Translations under genes and position numbers: made by a program
Part shown: piece after piece, positions 1 through 11,553 of the stretch
Position numbering within the stretch: position 1 is the first letter of the stretch
How the letters are laid out: every line of letters starts with the position of its first letter
Notes under the pieces: generated by a model
Told to the model about the DNA's origin: nothing
What the model saw: the letters and a program-made list of their open reading frames with translations, nothing else
The model's database searches: none
Origin: Atopsyche davidsoni
Taxonomy: Eukaryota > Arthropoda > Insecta > Trichoptera > Hydrobiosidae
Length of the DNA stretch: 64,000 nt
Assembly (NCBI GenBank): GCA_022113835.1
Contig: JAILWY010000001.1
Location: forward strand, 5,952,001 to 6,016,000
Direction of reading: 5' to 3'

Positions 1-2
1 AC

Positions 3-80
3 AAAAGTGGTGCAGGAGGCAAAAGGAAGACTGACTCCGTGCCTGAGCCGCAAGGGAAACACAAGAAAAAAAAGAAATGA
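3..80 (+). CDS. C-terminal fragment of an unidentified lysine-rich protein (5' end outside window)
   Basis: The first 80 bases are open in one frame and end in TGA at 78-80. The 25 visible residues start KSGAGGKRKTDSVPEP and finish in a run of five lysines. Such a basic tail is common in nucleolar and nucleic-acid-binding proteins, but nothing here identifies the family. An AATAAA lies a few bases past the stop, so the transcript may end close by. GC content drops sharply after the stop, which supports the call. There is too little sequence to name it. Confidence 0.55.
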   Translation, partial: KSGAGGKRKTDSVPEPQGKHKKKKK

Positions 81-2249
81 TCATAATAAAAGTGCAGTAA
101 TTAAATATCTTAGCATGTCACCTGAAATTCAATAATGCATTCAAAATATTATTGTTACTAAATTATTGTAAAATGATGTTCTCATAGAAAACCTTAGTTT
201 ATGTTCAGACATTATTTTCGGTGTGTTTGAATCATTGTGTTGTAATATTATGTTATTATTAGTTGTGGTTTTTGTATTTTTTAAATGTGGTAAGGCAACA
301 TACTTACTTTATTCTTAAGGTTCATTCTGATATTTTGTGATATTTTTTTACAGCTGACAAGAGAAATAGTTTTTAGTAGCCGAGTACCGCAAGTGAAAAG
401 TACTTTGTATGTCTTTTGGAATAATTATTATCAAATAATACGTAGTAGTAGACCTGTAAAATAATCACAATTAAGTAAATGAAAGCCAAAAGGTTACAAA
501 AGACACATGATGTCTTTGCCACTAAATGATGTCCAAATTCATACAGACTGCATTAATAACCCTTGTTCACACTTTGTGTTGAATATGTGATACTCTAATA
601 TTTAAAAATAATTTATATATGTGTATAAATATGGTGGAATCAGTTAACTAAATGTTTTTCTTACACGTTTATAAGTATGTAGCAGCGAAACTGAAATGTG
701 TAGTTTTGTTGACTCAAAATTTCAACTAAATTTAGTGAATATTTTTTTGGCCAAATCATCTTTTCTACTGTATGTAACACATCCATTTTATCAGTATTTT
801 AAGTTCGAATTTGTATTTATATACATTTCAATAAAAGTTTTTTTTTTTTACTTTGAAGGAAATATTTTATTGAAAATTTTTAGGAATGTTTACCACATTA
901 AAAAAAATCAAATTTTATATTTATTAAACTTTTAAAATAATCAATATTAATTTGTTTCTAGGATTTTAAAGTAATTCCTTGTAGGTTTGTCATTTAAAAT
1001 AAAGCATAATTTTGAATTTACCAATTAAAGTAACTTTGAACATGGATGATGCAACCATGCCTATCTGTTATAAGTATACATGCTACATCTAAATGACTAA
1101 GTGTTGAGTAGGTAGATAACCTTTAAACTCTTATTGTATGATGTATCACCCCAGAAATAGGCGTTACATAAACTTGATTTGCCGGGATTTCATCATTCTT
1201 GCTGTAATGCACTTACTACTCGCACTGCCTCCACTCATCCGCTATACACAACGAGATCTAATAAGAGGCCTCCTCTAAAAACTCAAATGCTTAAAATAAC
1301 ACTACAATGACTGCTGAAAATCTAATCAAAGGTTAAAAGTGTTCAAAAGATTGATGTAATTATTAGATTTTATCAGATGGTCAGTTGGGATATTTGACTT
1401 TCAGGTGACAAGCAATTCTTTGGTAAAGAAGTTGATAGTGACAATATCCAGAGAAAGTGCTGTACTGTTCAGGAAAGCAGTGTTGATTCAGAGGATGTAT
1501 TTAGAATGCAATTTGGCTTGTTATCCAGGGTTACCGTACAGTACTGATTTAAATAAACGATAATAAATTATAACAGTTATATTGTTTCAGTATAAGTTAA
1601 CATATACAACATAATCTTTAAGGGTATGTCACACATTGGGATTAAAATATGGATAAACTGAAAGGGTTAAGAAGAATTGCTACACAGATATCTATTTTTA
1701 AAAGATGTAAATTTTCATTAAAGAATATTTTACGAAGCCCGAATTCCGTAGCTAATCTCAGTTTCACAATTACATGTGAAATATATGTAAAAATTTTTTT
1801 TATTAAAAATCTAGTCATACAATATTAGTATTTTGATTTAAATATTGAATTATACTTAGAAAACCTTTTAAGTATTTTGGGTTTAGACTATGTTAGATAA
1901 ATTAAAAACTTAAAAAAATATATCAATTAAAATCTATTTGTTGAAAATGTAATGAAATGGCATTTTATTAAAGCAAATGTTTTGAACGAGCAAAAGAAAT
2001 AGGGAAAAGATACGATAATAACTTTATTGTACAAGAACGGTTCAAGCCTCGATAGTATTATTTTTAAAATAGATATATTTAACACCCATTTTTTCAGAAA
2101 AGAACTCAAAAGAGCTTAATATTTCAAATCAGTCCACACCATATGAAATAAATGTATATTTATTAATTATTAAATAAAATACAACGAAGTTTTGGCAGCT
2201 GTGGATATTTAAATTGGGTAGGTCAGAATTTATTATTAAATTATTATTA
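81..2249. other. AT-rich intergenic DNA, no gene seen
   Basis: This stretch separates the lysine-rich fragment from centrin. The longest open frame (79 codons at 696-935) is rich in Phe, Tyr, Ile and Asn, as expected of AT-rich non-coding sequence. I see no tRNA, transposon end or strong inverted repeat. Confidence 0.5.
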
Positions 2250-2496
2250 TCATGAAGCTACTAAGCCCGCTCGTAGCCGCCACGGAATGCCAGAGACGAG
2301 CTCAGCAGTTGCGGGTGCGAACAGGCAAGTCTGCTGCCACGGAGCGGTCGCTGCTTGACAGCGACGGCGTTTCCCGGTTGACAGTTCATGTTGTTTATAT
2401 CGCAGGACTAAATATGGAAGTGGTTTACTTTTAAGCACAACCAGTGTAATTAACCGTTTTCTGAAATAAGCTTATATTCATTTAAACACAGTAGAA
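2250..2496 (+). promoter_or_regulatory. GC-rich region upstream of centrin, probable promoter and 5' UTR
   Basis: About 180 bp of GC- and CpG-rich sequence (2255-2405) sits in otherwise AT-rich DNA directly before the centrin start codon. Both strands are open for about 60 codons here, which is what GC-rich DNA gives by chance, so I do not call a gene. Its position suggests promoter or 5' UTR. No TATA box in a convincing position was seen. Confidence 0.45.
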
Positions 2497-3247
2497 ATGG
2501 TAAGAAAAAATCGATATATATTATCCGTTTGTATTTTATCGCTTTTCTAATTGTGAACAACTAAAGAGATAAAAATATACGTGCATGTAAAATCAATAAT
2601 AACATTGCAACGATTGTTTGCAGTCGGTGGCGCCGCCTCTGAAGAAACCATCTGTTCCTAACGTGCTGCCTGCCAGGAAGAAATCTGGCGGGCCCAAGTT
2701 CGAGTTGAATGATGAACAAAAAAATGACATAAAAGAAGCATTCGATCTATTCGATACGGAGAATAGTGGAAATATTGATACTAAAGAATTAAAAGTTGCC
2801 ATCAGAGCTCTAGGATTTGAACCCAAGAAAGAGGAAATAAAAAGGATGATTGCAGATATTGATAAGGATGGGACTGGAAAACTATCATATGATGATTTTC
2901 TATCAATGATGACCATTAAAATGGCAGAGAAAGATACCAAAGAAGAAATAATGAAGGCTTTCAAGTTGTTTGATGATGATGAAACCGGTGAGAGAATATG
3001 TTATGTGCATATTTTGGATTATATGTGTACGGGGTATGTATGTATTGTGATTAATTAATTAAAATGTTTATTATAATTTACAGGAAAGATATCATTCAAG
3101 AATTTGAAGCGAGTTGCAAAAGAGTTAGGTGAAAACTTGACAGATGAAGAACTGCAAGAAATGATAGACGAAGCAGATAGAGATGGAGATGGAGAAATCA
3201 ACCAAGAAGAATTCCTAAGAATCATGAAGAAGACAAGTTTATATTAA
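2497..3247 (+). CDS. Centrin (caltractin), EF-hand protein of centrioles and basal bodies; three coding exons
   Basis: Coding exons are 2497-2499 (the ATG alone), 2624-2987 and 3084-3247. The introns begin GTAAGA and GTGAGA and end CAG. The product is 176 residues, close to the usual 170 or so for centrins. A basic, proline-containing N-terminus (residues 2-25) precedes four EF hands. Loop 1 starts [12 protein letters not shown], loop 2 [12 protein letters not shown], loop 3 [12 protein letters not shown] and loop 4 [12 protein letters not shown]. Loop 3 has Asn where a canonical loop has Glu, as in known centrins. The C-terminus [11 protein letters not shown] matches the centrin tail, including the terminal Tyr. 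Known role: calcium-binding centriole and basal-body component, also found with the XPC repair complex and TREX-2. An ORF reading through the intron from 2618 is not the true start. An AATAAA about 110 bp past the stop may serve polyadenylation. The family call is firm; which centrin paralogue it is cannot be decided. Confidence 0.95.
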
Positions 3248-6200
3248 ATATTTTTAGTTCATATTACTTATTGAGTTACGGTTGATCTGAAAAGCATCTT
3301 TCACATTGGTATTATTTTAATTTTGCTTATTATGCATATCTCTGATACTGCTAAAATAAAAGCAATAATTTTTTTAGTACATCTTTTTATTTGCATGGAA
3401 GCTTGCATGCGAGATGCATAGTTCCATGAAAGTACTATACTAAAAGTAACTATCGCTGTTTGCACAAAAACCTTGCTTTTGTTACTTACAGTAAACTGGC
3501 ATGTGATGTATTTTTTAGATTGCAGGTTTCAAGAGTTCAACTAGCCAGACAAAAGTTTTTATTAAAAGTATGTACCTAGTGTCTTTTTATAGAGGTTATT
3601 AAGTTATTTTAAATATAAACAGGTTCTTCTACTACAAAGAGATATCTTGACTTATATGTAAAAAGTATGCTTTCAGCTGCTGTTATTGAAATAAAGTTAT
3701 AACTTGAAGCCAAAGTTACCATGTTTGCCACTAATAGTTATATGGGAAATGTCTAATTTATATTTTAAAACGCCAGTGAGCGATTGGATTGTAATATTTA
3801 AAAGAATAAGATGTACCTGTAGTTTTTTAAGTTTATTATATTTTAATTGCACTTCTTAGATTTATATTGTCAGCAACTATTATATATATATATCTATGCC
3901 ACTATTAATTTATGCCGAAGTTAGTAAAGTCTCGTTTGTAAAATGCGTATTACCATTCCATTAGATAATATGATTTAAGCTATATAATCTCACAGGTTGG
4001 TATTTATCAGTGTATTGATTATATCTTTAACAGACTGTGAGCCAATTTATTAAATATATAAGCAGAGTTTCTTTTTAATATATCTGTTTTCATGTAGTAT
4101 GCCAAAGGGTCATAAAGTTAAAATGAACGAATCTAAGGGCTTGCTGTATCCATAGTTTTATCTGTCATTACTCACTTTATTTTCTTATTTACAGATTTAG
4201 GTCTAAAAAACACATTTGCTTATTATTTTTGATTTAATCAAAAATTGTTTTTCAATTTATCGTAACTAATAGCATTATTTAATCTTTGGAGGTGCTGTCA
4301 ACTTTGCTACTTTTTTCTGTATAATTCTATAAGAATGCACCATATAGATACTGGATAAAAAATATTATTCAATGGCAAGACCCTTTTGATTCCAGAATTG
4401 GCATCGAAATTGAGAATTCAACAGGTTTACTTAATTTTTTGACATAATATTTCCTTATTACATCGGTTGATAATCTTTTATGTATTAAATGTATCTTATG
4501 CTCAAAAATGAAAAGTATAAATTTCTTAATTATATCCTCGGGCAGTTTCAATGAAATGATAACCTAATGATCTGAGTATTATAATTTAATATAAGATAAA
4601 ACTATATACTATAAAATAATATTGTGCTTTGTACCTCTTAATTATACTATTTATGATTAATTTGTCATTTAATTTTATATTTGAAGTTATGTAAGTAATT
4701 TTGCATTTTTGGTAAATTAATGTGTATTTTTGGTGCTCAAATATAAAAGTCCCTAATTTTTTGTAATAATATAATATCATGGCACTTCATAAATTATGTA
4801 ATAAAAGTATTATAATTATTAATTACTGCTAGTCACATCATTTCTCTTCTCTTTTCCAGTGTACATCTTCGCACCTGTATTTTTAAGATATAAGTAAATG
4901 GTGTTCAAGCTAATATAAAAATGTATCCTATGATTAAATGGTTGTAATCACTGTGTATGTTATTTTCTAACTTTTATGTGAAATATTTGCAGTAAGTAAT
5001 CATTAAACACTACATTGATTTATTTACGTGCAATACTTTTGTGTGCCTGCGATATATTTTGTGTTTCGTTCTGATAAATCTATTCAAAGATTTAATTAAC
5101 ATATCAGGCTTATATATATTTTAGATTTACTTGTTATGCACAGAGTGAACTACATAAATATTTTCAATAATTTTTGTCTCAATAAAACACCAGTATTTTA
5201 CCAATAAAGTATATGTTTTGTATATAAATTTTGTTTCATTAGATACCTCCTCTACTATGTAAACCTTACGACTTCTCAAATACTAAACCAACGCTTGTGT
5301 TATATTCAAACCAAAGGAGATAATTGTTCTGAAGCTTATGAGAGGGGTAAATTTGAGAGAGTTTTATTGGCTTTGCCAATCTATAAATTTATTAGAATGA
5401 CTAAAGTTATTATTAAATAATCTACAAATTCACCTTACCAGAAAAAGATCCTGTTGCCTTTCAATCTATCATTTCAATTATAAGTACTTTATATTTTTAG
5501 TTTCGATGAACATGCACCCGAAGTGAAAAGATCCTTCAAGCATTTCCCCGAGGATTGGAAGCCCTGGACCCAGTCTGCCTTGATTTCGGTTAGATTCCCA
5601 TGACAGACAAGCTCTTAATTTTTCAAATCGGGATATTAGAACTTAAAAAATATTAAGCCAGTAAATAAAACATTGTAATTAACTTATTGATTAATAATTT
5701 TGTAGACAGGTTACAGGGAAAAAATCCTTTGCAAATAATTTGCGACGGTTAAAATTTTAAAGATGGTCAGTATACAAGTAGTGTTGCAAATAAAAGATAT
5801 AACAATTTTAGCACCATATTTATTTTCCCAATATAAGTATAAAAATATGAATTATTAAGCAATGTGAGTTTTTTTTTAACTTACATATAAATTGAAGTAC
5901 AAAATTTTGTTGGGGGTGGGACATTATTATTTTAAAAATCCAATGAACTTTTCTTCCACTAAATTATATTAAATAATGTAAGGTGAGTGTTCATCAACAT
6001 TTATCATAAAAAATCTCAATGTAAGAAATAATACTTTAATAAAATTCCTTTAATTCATCTGAATAAAAATAAAAATAATTGATAGAAAAAAATCTTAAGA
6101 GATCTGGTTATTTTGTATCCTTACCTAACGATAAGTGTGATATAACATATTTTTACTGACGCTGGATAGAAAAATGATTGAATTACCACACGATCAATGT

Positions 6201-6300
6201 TACGATGGAGAATTTATATAATGTATTATAGAGAATAAACACTGGATAAATTCTTTAATAAGATGAACTTAAAATTAAAGAGTTATCAGGGGCATGAAAA
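3248..6300. other. AT-rich sequence between centrin and ribose-5-phosphate isomerase, no gene seen
   Basis: The first hundred or so bases are probably centrin 3' UTR. The rest is AT-rich with scattered stops in all frames. Short open frames at 4369-4551 and 4586-4780 (minus) are low-complexity and rejected. A slightly less AT-rich patch at 5505-5610 shows no convincing exon. The convergent isomerase transcript ends from the other side. Confidence 0.5.
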
Positions 6301-6405
6301 TTTCACACATTTTTTCCTGTAATTCTGTAACATCAAACGAGTAGCAAGTCATTTGTCATTTCAGTGCCAACATTAATTGAAAATCAATTGAAACCTTGCA
6401 GGAGT

Positions 6406-7194
6406 TTATTGGTCCCAATCACGTTCAATGACCGTTCCATCTGCCAAACCGAAGTATGCTTTACTAGCCATCGATATAAACAATCCAGTTTCTACAACGC
6501 CAGGGATCATTTTAATTTCTTGGTTGACTTTTTTCCAGTCAAGATCTTGGTTGTCAAATTTCCAGTCCAGAATAAAGTTTCCATTGTCTGTGACACAAGG
6601 GCCAGCTTTGGAAATTGCATTTCTAAGGCTTATTTGGCCTCCAAATAGTGTAAGTATTTTTTCACGAATCGGCACGTATGCCATTGGAATTACTTCAATC
6701 GGAATGCCTTTTTTGTACTGATCCCCTAAACATTTTGAATCTTTTGTATAATCAGCGATAACTATGAAAGTTTTGGCACACGATATTATTACTTTTTCTT
6801 GCAATAAGCACCCACCGCCACCTTTGATGAGAGTTAAATTAGCGTCCGTTTCATCCGCGCCGTCAATGGCAACGTCAATTTTGGGGTGAGTTTCCAGGTC
6901 TCCAAGTGTAAGTTTATGCTGTAATACTAACTGTCTTGCTTGAAACGACGAAGGAATGCATATTAATTTGAGGTTTTCACTCTTCACTCTTTCGGCGATC
7001 CTCTCCACGGCGTACACAACTGTGGATCCGCTTCCTACTCCGATGACATAATTGTCTTTCACAAACTCGTCCACTGCTCTGAATGCAGCGATTTTCTTCG
7101 CTTTTTCGAGTGACATGGTTGAATAAAAGTGCTTTGTCTTGTCTAAGCGATTCAAAGAACCGGTCACGGCAAGCAATACCCGGCGGACGTGCAT
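6406..7194 (-). CDS. Ribose-5-phosphate isomerase A type, intronless
   Basis: The enzyme interconverts ribose 5-phosphate and ribulose 5-phosphate in the non-oxidative pentose phosphate pathway (cytosol). The 262-codon frame contains the RpiA hallmarks in order: GVGSGST (52-58, phosphate-binding), DGADE (111-115, active-site acidic residues), KGGGG (124-128) and LLQEKVI (130-136, with the Glu of the catalytic region). The end of the protein, [14 protein letters not shown], is also typical. Family members are about 230-240 residues. A second Met at residue 27 ([12 protein letters not shown], codon at 7116-7114) gives 236 residues and is the likelier cytosolic start. The 26-residue extension is basic with hydroxylated residues and could instead be a mitochondrial presequence. 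No intron interrupts the frame and no frame damage is seen, so it appears functional. It is convergent with centrin. A retrocopy origin is possible but not shown. Confidence 0.95.
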   Translation of the reverse strand: MHVRRVLLAVTGSLNRLDKTKHFYSTMSLEKAKKIAAFRAVDEFVKDNYVIGVGSGSTVVYAVERIAERVKSENLKLICIPSSFQARQLVLQHKLTLGDLETHPKIDVAIDGADETDANLTLIKGGGGCLLQEKVIISCAKTFIVIADYTKDSKCLGDQYKKGIPIEVIPMAYVPIREKILTLFGGQISLRNAISKAGPCVTDNGNFILDWKFDNQDLDWKKVNQEIKMIPGVVETGLFISMASKAYFGLADGTVIERDWDQ

Positions 7195-7226
7195 CTGTCA
7201 GATTTGAAGCACGCGTGTTGCTAAGC

Positions 7227-7790
7227 GAGATAATTCATTATTGCCAGCCTTTATCGGTCACTATATAGACTTGGTATTTATAAATATAAATATAATAAAT
7301 AAATACTGCACAAATTGGCCTAGAAATATAATAAAATAAGAAAAAAATATTTTTATGCACTTGACTCAAATAATTAAGTCAAGAATTGAACAGCTGATCG
7401 ATGCGTAAAAATGATACAAATTATCAAATACGTCACACTGGTAAAATAATATTTGTTGAAATAGCGGTCTAAATTTTAACCTTATATAATATAAATAAAC
7501 ACTGTGCAAATTGGTAAAAAAATGTAAATTATTATAAAAATATTTTTTTAATACACTTGACTCAAATAATTGTGTTAACATAAAACTAAGCTAAAATACT
7601 AAACAGCTGATCGATGTATAATTTTTTTACAAAATACCAAATACGTCACACTGGTTGAATAAGTATATTATTGAAATAGCTTGCCATGTGAGATAATTAA
7701 TTATTGACAGCATTTTGTTGTTCGATATATCAATACAAACGAAAATAAATACTGTACAAATTGGCCAAGAAATATAATGAAATATGCAAA
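7227..7790. repeat. Degenerate tandem duplication in the 5' flank of the isomerase gene
   Basis: The segment starting GAGATAATTCATTATTG at 7227 recurs near 7690 as GAGATAATTAATTATTG, giving a period of about 463 bp. Inside it, a 20 bp phrase close to AATAAATACTGCACAAATTG occurs three times (about 7297, 7491 and 7743). The phrases ACTTGACTCAAATAATT, CAGCTGATCGATG and ATACGTCACACTGG occur twice each (7361-7441 and 7556-7655). The copies lie directly upstream of the minus-strand gene and so may duplicate its promoter elements. Confidence 0.7.
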
Positions 7791-8172
7791 TAATTATTTG
7801 TAATAAATATATTACATTATCACATTTTCTGTCAAATTTTCCAGTTTATTAAATAAATATATTTCACTGACGCGTCTGATTGAATTCGACATTCTAACCA
7901 TATTTCACATATTTTATTAAATTTAATTATAAAATATATTCGAGATCGTATTTTTTTAGTATTGTATCTGAACGATAGTGAATTAATTTTAGATTTTAGA
8001 TAAAAACATTGTATTGCGATTATGTCCGTATACAAGACATACGTGTATTTATAGGCATGATGCAGAACAAGGATTTTTTTTACACATATTTTCCTTATAA
8101 CTGAAAAAAGAAAGTAACCATATTTACCATTTAATTTAATTTTTCGTATTAAAGGTTTTTCTTGGTTTGTAA

Positions 8173-8178
<6 letters not shown>

Positions 8179-8226
<48 letters not shown>

Positions 8227-8240
8227 CGGTGTGTGTGTGT
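8179..8240. repeat. (TA)n microsatellite followed by a short (TG)n
   Basis: An uninterrupted AT dinucleotide run of about 45 bases is followed by GTGTGTGTGTG. The overlapping Tyr/Ile-rich open frames are artefacts of this repeat. Confidence 0.95.
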
Positions 8241-9732
8241 ATATTTTAATTGTGGCATATACGCCGCGATTTTCTTGGCGAGTACTTGTGGATAAAACAA
8301 AAAGAGAAACGTATTTTCTAATAAAATGTTCAACCAGAAAAAATAAATAGAAGAAATAACAATATTTTAGAATTAGATGGTTGTACAGGGCGCCGCGGTC
8401 CGGGAGGCTCGCCGTGGCACAAGGGGTCAGCAAGTTTCACAAGAAAAAGCACTCTAAGCTTTTCGAACTGTTCGTTTGCGGAGACGCGATGGCACGTCGG
8501 AGGACCAGCTAATATTTTCTGTCAACAGGAGTCATCGTCTCGGGGGATTCCCCATCCCCCCGGTGCTCAGCCCCGCTCCTCCCCGCCGCCACCGTCAAGC
8601 GAAAGTCCAATGAAGATATACTTTTATTGGCCGGCCCGGCGCTATGTAATAGATAGGAAAGAAATAAAGAGAAATGAAAAGACGCAGAAATACAGTGGAA
8701 AGTTTCTTTTGTTGTTGTGACAAGTTTTCTTTTTGTATTTTCTACTTCGCGAGTTTATTTAAATCAGGGATCGACGGGAGTCTGGCGAGATTTAGACACT
8801 AAGTAAATACATATTTTATTGATTGAACAGGTGGTCATGTACATCAGCCAATGTTATTTTAGCTCATAGCCAGGTTATTACTTGTTTTTTGAACGCATTT
8901 TTACGATTGTTGGTTAAAATAAAACATGGCTTTTGTTTCGTTGAATTATAAACAGGAATGACATTAACAAATATTTTATAAAGCATGCAAAGTTTGATTG
9001 CAAATAATTTTTAAATTTACTGTGCTTTGAGTAAATTTTCTGCAAAATACGAAAACCTAAAAAGTCATATAATTACAAATTTATTCTCAACTGAAAATAT
9101 ACTGAGAGTTTGAAACAATACAGACATAATATAAATATTGCACGCAACAAGCTGTCACTTTCATCTTCGTTACGCTCTGGCTTCTTAAGGCCAGTCCCTG
9201 AAAAAGTAATCCAGTTATACGTGGCTGTAGTGAAAGAAACATTCGGCAGAGGGTAGTCGCCCGAGGCTCGTGATTTCCCAGGCGGTGCTGCAGCCGGCGA
9301 GAGGGAACTTCCCCCGCGATAGCCCCCAACAAGGTGTCAATTCTACTCCCTCACTGCAAAAACATATTTCAGATGAGATACGAGTACTACTAGCTCGAGA
9401 AACGGCGAGGCTCCTTTTAACTTTGTATGATGTCGTATTACTTGGATTTCGAATTGAATTTTATAAAAAATGTATAATAATTATTTTTTGGAAAATTAAC
9501 GAATAGTCATACAATATGTTGGAGCTGAAAAAAATGCCAGCGGCGGCATTTTCTTCATTTTACTGCAGTCGGCACTAAAACACTGAAAATAAACACTCGC
9601 GTCGGAAAATCGAAAGCCATTTCCTCGATTCACCAATTTGATTCACGCTATTTCGTCGTCGAAGTGTTTCGCTGTTTTTTCCGCGTCTGTAAATAAATAT
9701 AAAAAAATAAAACACCCCACGGTGTTGGTGAG

Positions 9733-9761
9733 AGGGGGGGGGGAGGGGAGGAGGGTGCGGG
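9733..9761 (+). other. G-run cluster with G-quadruplex potential
   Basis: Four or more runs of three or more G (a nine-G run, then GGGG, GGG and GGG) are separated by one to four bases, within the island at 9720-9990. This meets the usual sequence pattern for a G-quadruplex. Function is unknown. Confidence 0.5.
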
Positions 9762-10239
9762 TGCCGGTTTACACCCCTGACATTCCGTTGTATGGAGATC
9801 GTAAAATAAAATGGGTAAGCGGTTTGGATACACATTCACGGTGTGATGAAAATCATAAGTTCCTCGAACTTTATAACGCGAGTTGAACGCTCCCCGACGC
9901 TCTCGGCGTGGCTGGTGGAGTCGCTGCACCTCCGCCAGTCGAGGGCGGCTCTCGCTTTTCCTCTCCATCACTCCATCACTTCATCACTTCAAGCAAACAG
10001 TGGAAACCTCAAAAAATATCAACCAAGAATTCCAGACAATACTAAGCATATTTATTAAAATGTAGCAGCTGTATTTTCGCTAGAATATTTTCATGATCTA
10101 AATTAAGCAGTGGCATACGACAAAAGTGCAGAGTATTTTGAAGCTTGTATTATGAGAGCTTTGGTACTTTTAAATGCGAATAGTTTTATTGAAAGGTGTG
10201 CTAACCGAAATGAACAAAATTTGTCCAAAAATTAACGCA

Positions 10240-10800
10240 ATTTACAGTGAGCGAACTGAATTCGCTGTTTTAAAAGCCTCAGCGATGTCCCGGCCGACTG
10301 CGGTCGGTATTTTAATAAATAAAACTAGCCAGAGCGAGGAGTATAAATTGTAGGCCTCCTGGCGGGGCTTCGTAAACGGAGCAATATTAGTTACACTCGA
10401 ACCGGAAAACTGCACAATTCAAAGAATCGAATTTACAGGAGGCATTCCTGAAAGCACTCGATAAAAGGCCACGGAGGGCATAAAGCGAGGCGGCAATTCG
10501 GAAGGCCTTTCAGCCCCGGGCCGAGGGTTCGAGCCCCGCCGGGTTATTGTTGCGTTATCCGAGCCATCAAGCATCGCGCGAAACGGAGCGTTGTAATTTT
10601 ATAGTTGGCTTTATTGTCAAGCGCTCCCGCCCCCCTCGGGCAGGGAAACCCAATTAAGTTGGCAGTTAAAGTGAAGCGGTCATTACATTGTTGTGATTTT
10701 TTGCCGTTTGTGATCCTAACCGATACCCGGCGCCGCGCCGGTACCGAGACGCGCTGCAGCGTGCGAGCATTCCTACCGCGTTTCAGGAAGCACATCTGAA
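10240..10800. promoter_or_regulatory. Largest GC-rich island of the desert, candidate regulatory element
   Basis: This island has a mixed texture: GC-rich blocks are interleaved with homeodomain- or AbdB-like TTTATTG and TTTTATAG words, for example in the stretch around 10590-10620. A TTCGAGCCCC phrase near 10525 resembles a tRNA B box, but no A box or cloverleaf accompanies it. Opposing frames of 83 (minus) and 64 (plus) codons overlap and neither looks like a known protein. A distal enhancer is my inference. Confidence 0.25.
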
Positions 10801-11403
10801 AAATAATATTTAAAAATTATAATGGAAATAAAAAAAACTTATTTAAACAATGAGTATAAATGGCATGAAAAGTTTCGAAAGGATCTTTTCAGAATATATC
10901 TTCTCGAATGGTGCATTTTTGAGAGCTTTGTCTCGACGCAAAAACCGGTGGTGAAGGACAGCGCTAATGTTTCTTGTAAGTCGAGAGATTTAGAGAAAAA
11001 TATCATTGTACAAGAATAAAGTGAAAAAAATATCGTGTTAATAAAATATTCAATGATCACTTTAGTAAGAAATCGTAAATATATATTGTTTAACTAAGCA
11101 AGTGTTTTTTTTCCTGCAAACTGTAGATTCATGAAATATATTGAATGTTCAAAAGTCAAAAAAATACACGTAAATTACTTACTGATGGTTCATATTGAAT
11201 GAAAACATTGACATTTACATAATCGATAAGCTATACAAAAAATATAGTTAGTAAAATATAGTTAGTAAAATAAACAATAATATAAATATTTTGTTTATTT
11301 GTATTTAACATATAGTAATGGTCCTGGTTTTTGAAGACCAAAACTAAACGTGAAGAGAAATGCTAGTATGGCCAATGTCAAATTCATATATAACTAGTCT
11401 TAG

Positions 11404-11553
11404 AGACAAGGCATTTGATTGGTGAAGATCCATTATTATAATGATAAAAAGTAGCTTTGTATTCTGTCTTCACTTTGAGTTTATTATATTTTTTGCATGA
11501 CTAGTTTCGACCAAATAGACTAGGTCATCATCAGATGCATAACTAAACTGATG
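11404..11553 (+). repeat. Interspersed repeat family A, copy 1
   Basis: About 150 bp beginning GACAAGGCATTTGATTGGTG and containing GCATGACTAGTTTCGACCAA and GGTCATCATCAG. It is about 90 percent alike, by eye, to copy 2 at 27138. The 3' end is a small palindrome (CATCAG...CTGATG) around a 13 bp spacer that is inverted relative to copy 2. It is probably a non-autonomous DNA element, class undetermined. Confidence 0.8.

Noticed and set aside
2250..2438. Sixty-codon frames on both strands upstream of centrin
   Set aside because: Simultaneous openness on both strands reflects GC-rich composition; position fits a promoter or 5' UTR.
6364..6721. Plus-strand frames of 94 and 97 codons
   Set aside because: Antisense shadows of the ribose-5-phosphate isomerase gene.
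8136..8433. Minus-strand frames with long Tyr/Ile repeats
   Set aside because: They are translations of the (TA)n microsatellite.
10500..10560. tRNA-like B box (GGGTTCGAGCCCC)
   Set aside because: No A box, acceptor stem or cloverleaf could be folded around it.
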